From contig NC_133774.1 in the NCBI RefSeq assembly GCF_003597395.2, positions 41,480,707-41,544,706 of the forward strand: a stretch of 64,000 nucleotides of DNA. Direction: 5' to 3'. Every line of letters begins with the position of its first letter. Positions within the stretch are counted from its first letter, which is position 1. A program made the position numbers and the translations under genes. The notes beneath the pieces were generated by a model, which ran no database searches, was not told the DNA's origin, and saw only the letters and a list, made by a program, of their open reading frames with translations. This document shows, piece after piece, positions 1 through 10,720 of the stretch. Source of the stretch: Chelonoidis abingdonii. Lineage: Eukaryota > Chordata > Testudines > Testudinidae.

Positions 1-742
1 GAGTCATTTCACCTGAATAAACTGGAAAAAATACAGATAAAAATGTGTAAAGTAAAGTGTGACTGGAGAAAAAGATTGGTTCTGTAAAGAACCAATGGCT
101 ATGAAAAATGTGTAACACACATTAACTCAGTGCTGGTCTTCATTCCCCTATAACAGCTGGATCACATACAAACTTTAAGGTGTTGTTATCACCTTTAAAC
201 TATTCGGCCCATAACTGAGAGTTCCTGGGTTCAGCTCCTGCAAAGGAGCTGACCAGAGGTGTTGTTACAAATGCAAAATGCATGAAGCAATATTGTAGGT
301 AGGGGTACGATATGAAGACAATACATTACATGAAAGATTTTTTTAAAAAAAGAGAGATTGCATGTAAGTTTTAATGTTTATAATAACATAGGAAGTTATT
401 AAAGCTCTTAAGTCTCCACTGAAAGGTCAATGTGAATACATTTGATTTAATTTCAGCATAATTGTGCAGCTGTAATAGACCAATAAGCAACATTTCTTGT
501 TAAATTAAATGTAATAGAGAACTGTTAATGACAAGACCAAAGTGAGGTAATAGTAAATTTATATCAAACTTCCTTTGTTTTGCTCTAGAAGTTTAGGGCT
601 GATCAGCAAATCTTCTTTAGTTACATAATAATTACGGAAGCTTTTCTTATTTTTATTACCTTCATGCTATATCTGCAATATCTATTATTAAAGAAAGAAA
701 ACGGATGGATTTAACATCTTCCCTTACTGATAAAAATGTATC
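1..742. other. Unannotated A+T-rich sequence
   Basis: I see no ORF of interest, RNA gene or recognisable repeat here. The sequence is A+T-rich with short homopolymer runs and looks like old intergenic or intronic DNA. Confidence 0.5.
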
Positions 743-1469
743 TAAGGGCTGGTCTACACTACAAAGGTAGATATAAGGGAACTTATGTTGACCTAATTAT
801 GTCAGTCCCTACACTACAGCCTTTCTCCCATCAGTGTAAGTACCCTAATACGTTGACATCATAATTCCACCTCCACAAGAGGCGTAAGGCTTATGTTGGT
901 GTAGTTAGGGCAACACAGTATCTGTCTAGACACTGTGTCCCTTACATCGGCTGTCTTGTCAATTTCATGGCAGGAGCTTCCCTGGTGAAAAGGGGGGCTG
1001 GACCCTGCTCCGAGCTGGGAGTTGGGGTGAGAAGACCGGGGCAGCTTTGGATCTCACTCCCAGATGGGAGCCGGGTAGTCTTGTCAATTTCATGGCTGGG
1101 AGTAGGCAGGGTGGAGGTGGGGTCAAGAAGCTGGGACAGCTGGACTCTGCTCCTTGGTGGTGAGAAGCCCTGGGAGGCTTCCTCCTCCTCCTAGCGAGAA
1201 ATGGGGAGCAGGGGGTTGGGGGGAGCAGCCTGCTGTGGAGCCTGTGTGGCACCCAGACTCCTGACAGGGAGCTGTCAGCGGAGCTAAGAGCTCGGGTCCT
1301 CAGCTCCTCACACTACCCTTCTTAGGTCAGTGGAAGCGCTTCTGGTGAGAACGCACACCACTGACCCGTGGAGGTTAATGTGGACATGCACCATTGCAGT
1401 AATTACTGCGGTGGCTGCAAGTCTACCTAATATAGGTCAGTTTAGGTTTGCAGTGTAGACATACCCTAA
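743..1469. mobile_element. PIF/Harbinger-like MITE with TAA target duplication
   Basis: The element runs from 746 to 1466 and is flanked by the trinucleotide TAA on both sides (743-745 and 1467-1469). Its termini are inverted: the left end reads GGGCTGGTCTACACTAC and the complement of the right end reads GGGTATGTCTACACTGC. A 3-bp TWA duplication with this terminus fits PIF/Harbinger non-autonomous elements. The G+C-rich core contains a direct duplication of about 125 bp, since the same 19-bp string begins at 953 and again at 1078. Short ORFs on both strands inside the core (965-1252) are by-products of base composition. Confidence 0.75.
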
Positions 1470-2806
1470 GAATACTGTGCATCATCTTTGTTACACAGAC
1501 ACATGACCTGATCCTGCATGTTGCTGAGCACCCTCAAATCTCATTTGTCAGTGAGTGTTAAGTGCACTCAGCATCTTGCAGGAATGGGATCATGATATCA
1601 TGATGGCAAGTGTAATCTTTTGTTACTGTTTGCAGTAAGGATAATAAAAAAACAAAGTAGGCCAGGCTCTTATCTGCTCCCATTGGACATAATTTGTAGG
1701 TGACACAAGGGAGTCAATTGTGTCTTCCCGATTCTCGGGCTGGTTCTATGCAAGTTGGCCATGACTGCAAGGGTCCATCTGTTGTTTGGGGATTGTAGGA
1801 GGACAGCTGTTGCAGGGCTAGGAAGTGTTAATATTGGAGGCACAGTGGCTTTCAGCTCTCTCTGCAGCCAGAGAGGCACAATGCAGGGGAGTGGCTCAGA
1901 GAATCTATCTGAATTTTTTATTATCATCCTAATTTATTATTCCTTTGCACATTATTCCATTGTTTCATTGTTCCATTGTTTGTTCTTCTTTTGAAGGCCA
2001 ATCCTTTTCAAGATAGTGGTTTTCTAAACAAATCTAACCTGTGAAGCATTCAGTAATCAGAACGTTTCTGGAAAATAGCTGAGCTTTAACCCTACTAGAA
2101 AATATTTAGCATCTAAAGAGTTAGCAATAATGTATTCAGTGGCCTGGTCTCTTTTTCTTTGAGTAAATTAATGTCCTTCTGGGGTGTGATTCAGTGCTAA
2201 CATGCCAAGTGCAACAATGATAAGGTCATCTGGCCTCCAACTCAGCATTAATTAGTGTGGTATGGATTGACAAATAATTTGTGGAAAAAAATCACAAGAA
2301 GTATTTAATTAAGCTTGTAATGACTATTTTAGTTTGCTGTGTCTAACAATTTCCTCTTTTCAGCAGCATAAACAAATTAGGTATAATAGTCCGTAAAGCA
2401 TTATTTTCAATCTCCATGGTGCTTCTAATTTGTAGTCTTGGTCTCCTGGTAATGAAAAGCATTCAGAATACATATTTTAAAATCTAGGTGTTGGGTTTCT
2501 GGTTCCTGTACACACAGTGTGACTTTTATTTTTCACCCTTGCCAAACAGACAGGACAACTTCAGATTGCCTCAACTATATATTTTGTGCAAAATGAATCA
2601 GACTGTTAGGCATGAAGTCTCCGGTCCCCCCCGTAAAGCAGCATCCCATTGACAATAACTTTGCCTCCGTTAATGACTTTCCCTTTTGTGAGGCAAACCT
2701 GTACTTCGTTTGGCCCCAATTCTGCAAGGTAGTTAGGCTCTAACTTAGAGCATGTGAGTAATCCTGTTATGACTATTTTAGGGCTACTTACAGGGTTAAA
2801 TGTATG
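1470..2806. other. Unannotated sequence
   Basis: No gene, RNA or repeat family is recognised. The overlapping short ORFs near 1670-1994 lie on opposite strands and show no protein family signature. Confidence 0.45.
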
Positions 2807-3010
2807 GTTGGGGGGAGGGATAGCTCAGTGCTTTGAGCATTGGTCTACTAAACCCAGGGTTGTGAGTTTAATCCTTGAGGGGGGACCACTTAGGGATCTG
2901 GGGCAAAATCAGTACTTGATCCTGCTAGTGAAGGCAGGGGGCTAGACACAATGACCTTTCAGGGTCCTTTCCAGCTCTATGAGATAGGTATATCTCAATA
3001 TATTATTATT
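2807..3010 (+). repeat. tRNA-derived turtle SINE with LINE-like tail
   Basis: The 5' part resembles a tRNA gene with an A-box-like TAGCTCAGTGC at 2821-2831 and a B-box-like GAGTTTAATCC at 2864-2874. The rest continues through an unrelated body to a CR1/LINE-like tail that ends in an A+T run near 3010. This is the structure of the cryptodiran turtle Pol III SINE family. The B box has a substitution (TTTAA instead of TTCAA), so this is an aged copy. A better preserved copy lies at 33254-33448. Confidence 0.85.
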
Positions 3011-4156
3011 TGTCATGCATGGGCATAAGTACCTTTAATCAGAGCCTTGCTTCTCAGAGCTGCTAAGTACACAAGACTCACTTTGAAGCTGTGAAGTGTT
3101 TTCATTGACTGTTCACCATAGATTCATATCAAACATCAAAAAGAAAGGGAAAGAAAAGAGAGAAGAAGAAAAAAGACTTGCCACTTCCACTGAAACATGA
3201 TAAATGGAAATGTCTAACAGATCCACAACAGTGACGCTAAATTCCACAAGCAGCTCAAAGAGGAGTTTATTTGAATGGAAACTACTTAAAGCCTGATTTT
3301 CTCCATTTAATTAAAACACTAACGTATGGCACAGGATAGTCTAGTGATCCTAAGTATTGTGCAGTCCACTTGAGACTCCAGTGCAATGCAAAATATGTGG
3401 CTGCGAAGAAGAAAGCGAACAAGGGTTCAGATAAAGGGCAGCTTGCTGCTGAGAGTTCCCACTTGCCAGATCCATTTAGATAGCAGAACTGTAAAGCATT
3501 CAAAAGAGCTGCTAGCTAAATAATTATTTTCAGATGACATTACATCCTGTCACAGATTTTTGGCACCAGAGATTCCGCTTTGTGGGAATGGAAGTGAATT
3601 TTGCTCATCTTGGTTTTGAAAATCCAGAAGGTACACACTGTCTCATGGCTCCTACATGTGCAGTGACGAGCAATAGACTGTAGAGAGGGAACAGCTTTTG
3701 GAACGTCAAGAATAGCAGCATTGGGGCCATCAGTATGTCAGTGACAGTTCTCATACAAGTATTAAATGACGTTAGCCAATCCTGTTCCTGGCTCTCATGT
3801 CCACAGTGAAGTTCGCTGCTGAATAATGCATCCAGAAAATATATTTGATGTGCATATTTTCTTATGTAAGGTCTTTTTTAAATAGCTAAATGCCCAAGTA
3901 CTATATATGCATCTGCAAATATACAATATAATGATAGGGTCACTTATTGTACAAAGGTCCATTCCAGTTCTCTGGCTGGGCTTTTTCAATGTTACTACAG
4001 CTGTGTCCCAATTCCATAGCTAGGTCTTTATCATAACCATCTCTTCCCCCCAAAAGTATCAATCTCTATGCCCTTATATTCAGTGGGTGGGAGAAAAAGT
4101 TAATGCGTGTGGGAGGGGAGAAGGAGTCTGAAAAGATCATAGGGATGTGGTAAAGC
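3011..4156. other. Unannotated sequence holding the source of a 47-bp inverted match
   Basis: No gene or repeat family is recognised. Positions 3841-3887 are perfectly complementary, in inverted orientation, to 8368-8414. That copy lies inside a palindromic filler in the hAT element downstream. The ORFs at 3282-3503 and 3795-3989 on the minus strand have no recognisable homology. Confidence 0.5.
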
Positions 4157-4318
4157 ACTGGGAGGTGATGGAATCGCCTTCCTTAGAGATTTTTAAGGTC
4201 AGTCTTGACAAAGCCCTGGCTTGGATGATTTAGTTGGTGTCGGTCCTGCTTTGAACAGGGAGTTGGACTAGATGACTTCCCAAGATCCCTTCCAATCCTG
4301 ATATTCTATGATTCTATG
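4157..4318 (+). repeat. CR1 LINE 3' end, 5' truncated
   Basis: The sequence carries the CR1 3' region typical of sauropsids, including GGAGGTGATGGAATC, a stretch on TTAGAGATTTTTAAGG, and a terminus ending in two tandem copies of ATTCTATG. Only the last 160 bp or so are present, as expected of a 5'-truncated LINE. It lies on the plus strand and has no coding capacity. Confidence 0.9.
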
Positions 4319-5248
4319 TGCAAGATTAGAGGCTATATGTCTTCCCACATCTCCAGATCTGTCTCATTAACAGCAGCTGTGCCTAGAACAGCAGTATCTG
4401 TTGGTAGCATCAGCCACATGCCAGAGGAGAAGGGTAAATCTACTCCCAGCCAGTGACACCTCTACCAGCTGGTGGCTTCTGAGGTGGGGAGAGAAGAGAG
4501 TCCATTCCTGGCCAGAGTCGCTGCAGAACAGTACTCTTCTCTGAGCATGCCTCATTCTGCCTGATCTAATTTTACAGCTGGAAGAGCTCCTTGGTACAGA
4601 GATCAGTCTGCCTGAGACCAAACTAATGTGCCCAAACTTGGGGAGCTGAGAGATTTCTCAGCTTCGCCCCAGAAGATGGTGGTTGCTGGGGGAAGATGAA
4701 CTCTATGGCCCCCTTCCTTCCAGTCCAGGGTGTATTGGAAGATCTCTGCAGGGCTGAGCCCTCATAGGCCTGAAGGATGAAAATGCTCTTTGTGCACCTC
4801 ATACTTAACTGGGAAAGCGCTGAAGGGGAGCAGGCAAAGAGGTGCTGGTTTGGGGGAGAGGGATGGATGAGTTTGAGGGAAGTGGGGGCAATGTGAAAGA
4901 TTTGATCTGATGGAGCTGTGAAATAACTGGGAGAGATTTTTGACAGAGGGCAAAGTGGCAGTTAATGTAGCATCTCAGTGAATGGCAGTTACAGAGGGAT
5001 GCTTGTGTGTGCTTGAAGAGAGAATGATGGGTGAGAAAGTAATTAGAATGAGAAAGTAAGTGCCTCTTGGAGTCCCAAGCACAGAGTCCAGGTGCTCACT
5101 TCTACATCCCAAAATTTGGGGCAGCTTAGCATGACCAGCTAACTAGCATTTTGTGGAGGGTGCATCTGTGGTCTCACTTCCTTTCGGAATCTTTTGAGTG
5201 TGGTGATCTTCCAGAGAAGTAGAGAGGGAATAGTCCCTGCACAGTGCT
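4319..5248. other. Unannotated sequence
   Basis: No gene, RNA or repeat family is recognised. The minus-strand ORFs at 4367-4621 and 4762-4953 have no family signature and no supporting splice or promoter context. Confidence 0.45.
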
Positions 5249-5586
5249 CAGTGCTTAATTTGTAATGAAAGAGGGGCTGAGGCTCAAGCAATTTTTTTTT
5301 CACTTTTATAATTGATGCAGCAAACCTAGAGGTGCTGGGGCTATGAACTGCCAGGCCTAGAGGTGCTGGGGCTTTGAACTACCAAGCCCAGAGGTGCCGG
5401 GGCTATGAACTGCCAAGCTGGAACAATTTGTGTAATGGGGGTGCCAAGAGCCATTGAAGCAAACTGTAAACCCTGTATATGATGGAAACCACTTCAAGCC
5501 AGGGGGTGTGGCAACACCCCCAGCACCTTAGTTCCAGCATCTATGCCTAGAGGTGCTTGGGCTCAGCCCTGACAATTTAAGCATTG
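5249..5586. mobile_element. hAT-like MITE with internal 31-bp tandem repeat
   Basis: The ends are inverted: left CAGTGCTTAATTTGT at 5249 and, on the complement of the right end, CAATGCTTAAATTGT. The flanking octamers ACAGTGCT and ACTGCGCT agree at 6 of 8 positions, as expected for an aged 8-bp hAT target duplication. The body includes three copies of a 31-bp unit at 5325-5417. Confidence 0.65.
5325..5417. repeat. Three-copy 31-bp minisatellite
   Basis: Three adjacent 31-bp units share the core AGAGGTGCTGGGGCT followed by a TGAACT-containing half, and differ by a few substitutions. A fourth degenerate copy of the core appears near 5548. The array lies inside the MITE at 5249-5586 and probably spread with it. 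Confidence 0.8.
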
Positions 5587-6685
5587 ACTGCGCTTAACTC
5601 AGGGTCTTTTGTCTGGGCTTTAAGGAGGCTGTGAGGTAGGGAGTGGGGTGCCTCTGCCATCTTCCAAATGTGCATCTGATAAGAACCTGGCAGGATGAGG
5701 CCCTAAAATGTTAATTCCAGGGAAAGTTAAACGTAGCCAGTTTTGTGCATTTCCTTTAACAGAGAGAATCTTGTTGTTTTATTCTTTGGAAAGAATGTGA
5801 TGAACAAAGCATCAAGAAATGCTACCAAAAGGTGAGCCGGAGGCAAAAATGATTGAAACAAATATACTCTTTCTTTTCTTGCTTTGTTTTCCCCCTCATG
5901 CACAATTCCATTTCACATCCAGTGAAGAATTAGAAAACAGAAAACAACTTCAACACTGTCTTAAGACATCATGTTTAACAAACGTGAACCTTGTTTACAA
6001 GTATCATGGCTCCACAGGACTATAGTCTCTCTAGATTTTAAAAGCATCATGCAGGGTTTTAGCCTCAGATCTCTTGCTAAGGGTAATGGAGTCAGCAGAT
6101 GAAATTAATGTGTCATTTTAACATATTAATAAATCTTCACTTAACTTTAAATCACTACAAACCCTGGCTTACAAGACCAGCAATTAAATGTGTCTATTTT
6201 TACCTGTGACGTGTTGTTATAATAATATAGCAATAAGCAGTGGCGGGATGTAATTTTGAGGTTATTTGTGTGTGAATCAGCACATAGTAAAACATAAGAC
6301 CAAATGCCAATGTTTTACTAATGCACACAGGCATCATATATTGCTATTCGAGTATAAATCCATCATTCTGCATTTCATTTTTATTTTAAAAAAAATTAAA
6401 ACCAATTTTTGGCAGTTTATAAACATTTTTCAAGGTTGAATGGAAAGGACAATAAGGACAAGCTAATACAGTAGGGAAAATATTATTGTGGCATATGGAA
6501 GAATCAAAGAGTCCACATCTGGGTGTTTTTGATGAAGCTGTTATTGAACATCAGACAAGTGAGAGATCTAAACAGCAGTCTAACCAATTTAGAAACCAGA
6601 ACACTTATCTGCATAATTCTCTTGTGACTCTCTTGCATAGCTGTCTCCACACTAATTAAAGAAATAGTAGTATTTCCTTTTTCTA
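5587..6685. other. Unannotated A+T-rich sequence
   Basis: I see nothing supportable here. The ORF at 5819-6025 has a hydrophobic stretch resembling a signal peptide but no family match, upstream signals or splice context. Confidence 0.45.
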
Positions 6686-7129
6686 GGGCTGTTCAAATGA
6701 TTAAAAAAGTTAATCGCAAGATTAAAAACAGTTGTGATGAATCGCAGTTTTTATTGCACTGTTAATAATAGAATACCATTTTTAAAAATATTTTTGAATG
6801 TTTTCTTCATTTTCAAATATATTGATTTCAGTTACAACACAGAATACAAAGTGCACAGGGATCACTTTATATCATTTTTGATTATCTTTTTTACAGTGTA
6901 TATATTTGTAAACAAAAGAAATAGTATTTCTCAATTCGCCTCATACAAAGTACTGTAGTGCAACCTCTTTACTGTGAAAGAGCAACTTACAAATGTGAAA
7001 TTATTTTTTTTACATAGCTGCACTCAAAAATAAAACAATGTAAAACTTTAGAGCCTACAAGTCCACTCGGTACTACTTCTTGTTTAGTCAATCATTAGGA
7101 CAAACAAGTTTCTTTACTTTTGCAGAGAT

Positions 7130-7230
7130 AATGCTGCCCTCTTATTTACAATGTCGGCTGAAAATGAGAACAGGCGTTCATGTGGCACTGTTGTAGCTGG
7201 CATTGCAAGGTATTTACATGCCAGATATAA
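7130..7230 (-). pseudogene. hAT transposase C-terminal dimerisation remnant
   Basis: Read on the minus strand, this stretch gives PATTVPHERLFSFSADIV, which matches the hAT C-terminal dimerisation signature (ERxFS followed by a small/acidic residue run). It is interrupted by stop codons soon after. It is continuous with the transposase piece at 7845-8215 once the LINE fragment between them is ignored. Confidence 0.7.
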
Positions 7231-7842
7231 ACGTTTATTAGAAAATATTTAAATAAAGATGATATAAAGAGTTTGATGCGTCAGTTATTGATCATTGGGG
7301 GTAACATACAGAGGATAGGGGGACGCTAGTATTTGGGTATTGGTTAGCATATAATACATACAGTCTTCAATATCCCCAATGTGGGGTGTATGGTGGGTGG
7401 GATCGAGATACAGTAAGGAAGCAGAGAGGGTATATCGCTCATACAATGGGTTACACGCAGTCATGAGTATGAGTAAGCGGGCCAGGTAATGGGGACAAGA
7501 TGACCCTCACACAGTGGAATCCAGTTCAGTGGGTTCAAGGCTCAGGGGGTATAGTCCAGTAGGGGGGGTTTAAAGGTCTCCTCCCCCTGCGGGCGCACGA
7601 AGCCACACCGGCTCACTCCTGGTATTGGTGGTGGCCGGTGATGTGCTCAGTGTAAATGTCCCTAGACCACCGAATAGTGTCCAAGACCATACACGTCTCA
7701 TGAGCCACGCATAGTGACGGCCCACCCCACAGGCCCTAAGTACACGTTCATTACAGGGGTCCCAGGCATCTAGCGCCCTGACGATCAGGGCGTCGGTGTA
7801 AACTTCGTAGCCCTTTGCCCGCAGGGTGTCAGTCAACATTTA
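7229..7842 (-). mobile_element. 5'-truncated RLE-type (R2/R4-like) LINE inserted in hAT element
   Basis: This roughly 600-bp block has a base composition unlike the hAT arms around it and interrupts them. The flanks AAACGTTTA (7229-7237) and CAACATTTA (7834-7842) agree at 7 of 9 positions and may be the target duplication. The minus strand encodes the C-terminus of a LINE protein. The region 7235-7560 would then be 3' UTR, ending in an A+T-rich tail. Confidence 0.6.
7613..7839 (-). pseudogene. C-terminus of restriction-like-endonuclease LINE protein, frameshifted
   Basis: The minus-strand frame reads RALDAWDPCNERVLRACGVG and continues to MRRV. This resembles the extreme C-terminal tail that follows the reverse transcriptase in R2/R4-type LINEs, which end in a restriction-like endonuclease domain. 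After MRRV the homology continues in another frame (DTIRWSRDIYTEHITGH) to a stop near 7613, so a single-base frameshift is present. The apparent ATG at 7837-7839 is formed at the junction with the hAT sequence and is not a real start. The family assignment is from memory of the motif and is moderately secure. Confidence 0.55.
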
Positions 7843-7844
7843 TA

Positions 7845-8215
7845 TGCCCCTTCATGCTTCGACCACCATTGCAGAGGAGATGCTTCCATGCTGAGGATGG
7901 GTTCTGCCCAAAGAGTCAAAGCAGAGTGGACGGATGCACTTTCATTTTCCTCATCTGAGTCAGATGCCATCAACAGAAGATTGGTTATCTTTTTTGGTGG
8001 TTTGGGTTCTGTAGTTTCCGAACTGGAGTGTTGGTCTTTTAAGACTTCTGACAGCATGTTCCACACCTTGTCTGCTCAGATTTTGGAAGGCATTTCAGAT
8101 TCTTAAACCTTGGGTAGCCATGTTTAGAAATCTCATATTGGTACCTTCTTTGTGTTTTGTCAAATTTGCAATGAACATGTTCTTAAACCGAACGACATGT
8201 GCTGGGTTGTTACCG
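7845..8215 (-). pseudogene. hAT transposase fragment, decayed
   Basis: The longest open piece (7833-8066, minus) includes EPKPPKKITNLLLMASDSDE and WWSKHEGAYKC. These resemble the acidic spacer and the PxxWW region that precede the dimerisation domain of hAT transposases. Upstream on the same strand, to about 8215, are further in-family codons broken by stops and small deletions. It cannot encode a functional enzyme. Confidence 0.65.
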
Positions 8216-8370
8216 GTGACTGCCACAAAATATATGTCAGAATGCAGGTAAAACTATGGAGCAGGAGACATACAATTCTCCCCTAAGGAGTTCAGTCACA
8301 AATTTAATTAATACATCGGTTTTTTTTTAACAAGCATCGTAAGCATGTCCTCTGTAATCGTGGCTGAAGC

Positions 8371-8476
8371 TATTTAAAAAAGACCTTACATAAGAAAATA
8401 TGCACATCAAATATTCAAAAGTGAATATGCACATCAAATATATTCACTTTTGAATATTCACTTTTATTCTTATGTA
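8371..8476. repeat. Palindromic filler insertion in hAT right arm
   Basis: The hAT sequence stops at 8370 and resumes near 8477. The 106 bp between are foreign. They contain an 18-bp perfect inverted repeat (8411-8428 and 8440-8457, 11-nt loop) and outer arms TTACATAAG (8386-8394) and CTTATGTAA (8469-8477). Positions 8368-8414 are the exact inverted copy of 3841-3887. This looks like templated repair filler rather than a transposon. Confidence 0.6.
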
Positions 8477-8747
8477 ATACGAATGTTTAGCATATCTGGC
8501 ATGTAAATACCTTGCAATGCCAGCTACAATAGTGTCATGCCCTATATGCTTTGTATTCTGTGTTGTAATTGAAATCAATATATTTGAAAATGTAGAAAAC
8601 ATCTGAAATATTTATAATAAATTTCAATTAGTATGCTAATATTGTTTAACAGTGCAATTAAAAATGCAATTAATTGTGATTATTTTTAAAAGGGAGTTAA
8701 TTTGTTTTGCGTTAATAGCTTGAGTTAACTGTGTTTAATTGACAGCC

Positions 8748-10375
8748 TTTGTTGTAACTCAACCAGAAGTCATGGCCTTGATGCAGGACTTGCTGGGTAA
8801 AATTCTGTGGTCTATATTATGCAGGCAGTCAAATGAGATTATCATAATAGTCCCCTTGGGCTTTAAAATCTGTGAATCTATAGAATGTAGTTATTTGTAA
8901 TGTCTAAGATATGTTACTAATATGGGGTCATAATTAGCTTTAAAATATTCTTAAGCCTTTCAACGGACTCTAATTTGATAAACATTTCTTGTTTGACAAA
9001 ATGGATTTCTGTTTAATTGTAAGTGTGCTGTAAACAGAAATTCTTAACTAGTTTGGCAGCTGAAATCCTTTGTCTTGCTTTGAGACTTGAAAACACCACT
9101 TTATTATTTACCATGTAATAAATACAGGACATAGAATATAGCACACAGAAACTTATTACTCATAATTGTTCATTATCAAGAAGAAATTGATCTCTTTGCA
9201 ATTAAGTTTTAAAGGGTTTACATTAGAATGTGAGCATGCCTCTCTTTCTGTTTTACTCTCTCCTATCTGCCTGAAGGTGCATTAAGGGAACTTATCCCTT
9301 AACATGAAGAATGTCCAGAAGATCTGACCAACGGAAGGGACAGAGGAAAATTTAAGCTACTAGAATGTCAATGAAAAATCCTCTCCAGTGCCCTGTGAAG
9401 CCAATAGAATGACATCCATTGACTTCAGTGGGCTCTGGATTGGGCCCCAAGAGCATGAAGATCTCAGTCTTCCCTCAGCTAAAGTTTCCATCAAAGACCA
9501 CTCACTGAGGATATTGATTAAAAGACAAAGAGCATGATCCTTGACTGGCCCAGAGCTGATTTCTGCTGATCTGCTAGTGCAAATTGTTCCTAAAGCCATG
9601 ACTGGACATTGGAAGGAGTGTCTCTGCACAGAGAGGATCTTCAGCAGAGGATGAGGCTGTGGAAAGGAGTATGGCCAATGTCTCTGCTCCATAGGCAAGC
9701 TCCAATTCCCATAATGACCTCTTGGAGCAGCTGGCAACTAGGGAAAATTAAAACAGTGTTTTCCCCAGAAGAAACTTCTCCCCCAACATACATTGAACAT
9801 ATTGAGTGTGTGGATCCTTCTGTTTTTCCATCATCAGGTTGCAACAGTATGCCATTGGGAGTCAGATTATGGTTATGACATAATCCAAACACTCCAAGTG
9901 ACCTATCAGATCTTGATCTCAGACGTGTCCAAAGCCACACTGTAATCAAAAATAAAATTGCTAGTTTTGAAAGTTACTCGTCCACTTTTTAAAATTTTTA
10001 TTTAAAACTGTCTGGCCTAGAATCCGTGTTTTATAAAAATGTCTTGTTTTCCTATAAACAACCTAAAAATTAAAGGGTGTCTTATCTTAAATCTAGTCAA
10101 AAAACATCGGGATGTGACTATACTAAAATGCTGCTAAAATTGTGGTAAATTAGTAAGGAGATAACTTGTAGTAGATATTACAGTCATGTAGATAGTGACA
10201 AATCCAATGAAGTGCTCACTGACAATTGTTTATCTGTAGTCTGTCCTGAGAGTTTCAGTACTGTATGCCATTGATAGCATGATAAGACCAAAAGAGCAAC
10301 TGATATAGTTAGTGTCAGTATGATATAGACAGATCATTTTTGAAGTGAAAACAGAATATAAAGGACACATACGTT
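8748..10375. other. Unannotated sequence
   Basis: No gene is recognised. Around 9395-9450 a short stretch (GACTTCAGTGGGCTCTGG) resembles half of the palindromic MITE type seen at 10376-10451, too short to call. The overlapping ORFs at 9360-9949 lie on both strands and have no family signature. Confidence 0.45.
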
Positions 10376-10451
10376 GGGCCAGATCCTCAACTGATGTAAA
10401 TCAGTGAAGTCAGTGGCACTGTACTAATTGACACGAGTTGTGGATCTGGCC
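10376..10451. mobile_element. Short palindromic MITE
   Basis: The 76-bp unit begins GGGCCAGATCCTCAACTG and ends with the near complement AGTTGTGGATCTGGCC. The arms are imperfectly complementary over most of their length, so the whole element could fold into one hairpin. This GGGCCAGATCC palindrome type is common in turtle and crocodile genomes. Confidence 0.65.
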
Positions 10452-10507
10452 TGTCTCATCAGGACCGGCGCTGACTCACTAGATTGAATAAAAGTGATAG
10501 TAAAACC

Positions 10508-10720
10508 TAACTCTTACATAGCACTTCTCATCCATAGACAACAAAACGTTTTACAAAGGAGGTCAGTATCCATTATTCACATTTTACAGATAGGGAAACT
10601 GAGGCAAATAGAAGTGAGGTTACTTGTCCAAAGACACTCAGCAGGCAGTGACAGAGCTGGGAATACAGTCCAGGTCTCCTGAAGCTCAGTCCAGTGCACT
10701 CGCTACTAGGTCACATGATT
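10508..10720 (+). repeat. MIR SINE
   Basis: The sequence follows the MIR core: TTTACAGATAGGGAAACTGA at 10583-10602, then GTCCAAAGACACTCAGCAGG-like and CAGAGCTGGGAATACAG elements. It ends in a CTCAGTCCAGTGCACT-like segment. It is in plus orientation. MIR-type SINEs are amniote-wide, so this is one of the oldest insertions in the window. Confidence 0.85.

Larger units (their letters stand above)
6686..8747 (-). mobile_element. hAT transposon remnant with long inverted arms
   Basis: The outer ends are GGGCTGTTCAAATG at 6686 and, on the complement of the right end, GGCTGTCAATTAAAC. The left arm (6686 to about 7880, minus its insert) and the right arm (about 8310-8747) are inverted relative to each other. 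For example, CATGCCAGATAT at 7218-7229 recurs as its complement near 8492-8503. The centre encodes a decayed hAT transposase on the minus strand. The element was later entered by a LINE fragment (about 7235-7838) and a palindromic filler (8371-8476). I found no clear 8-bp target duplication. Confidence 0.75.

Noticed and set aside
2821..2874. Possible tRNA gene
   Set aside because: Boxes A and B are present but no cloverleaf forms and the sequence continues as a SINE. The same is true at 33265-33318.
5819..6025. Small secreted protein
   Set aside because: There is a hydrophobic N-terminal stretch, but no promoter, homology or conservation evidence, and the length is within chance for the region.
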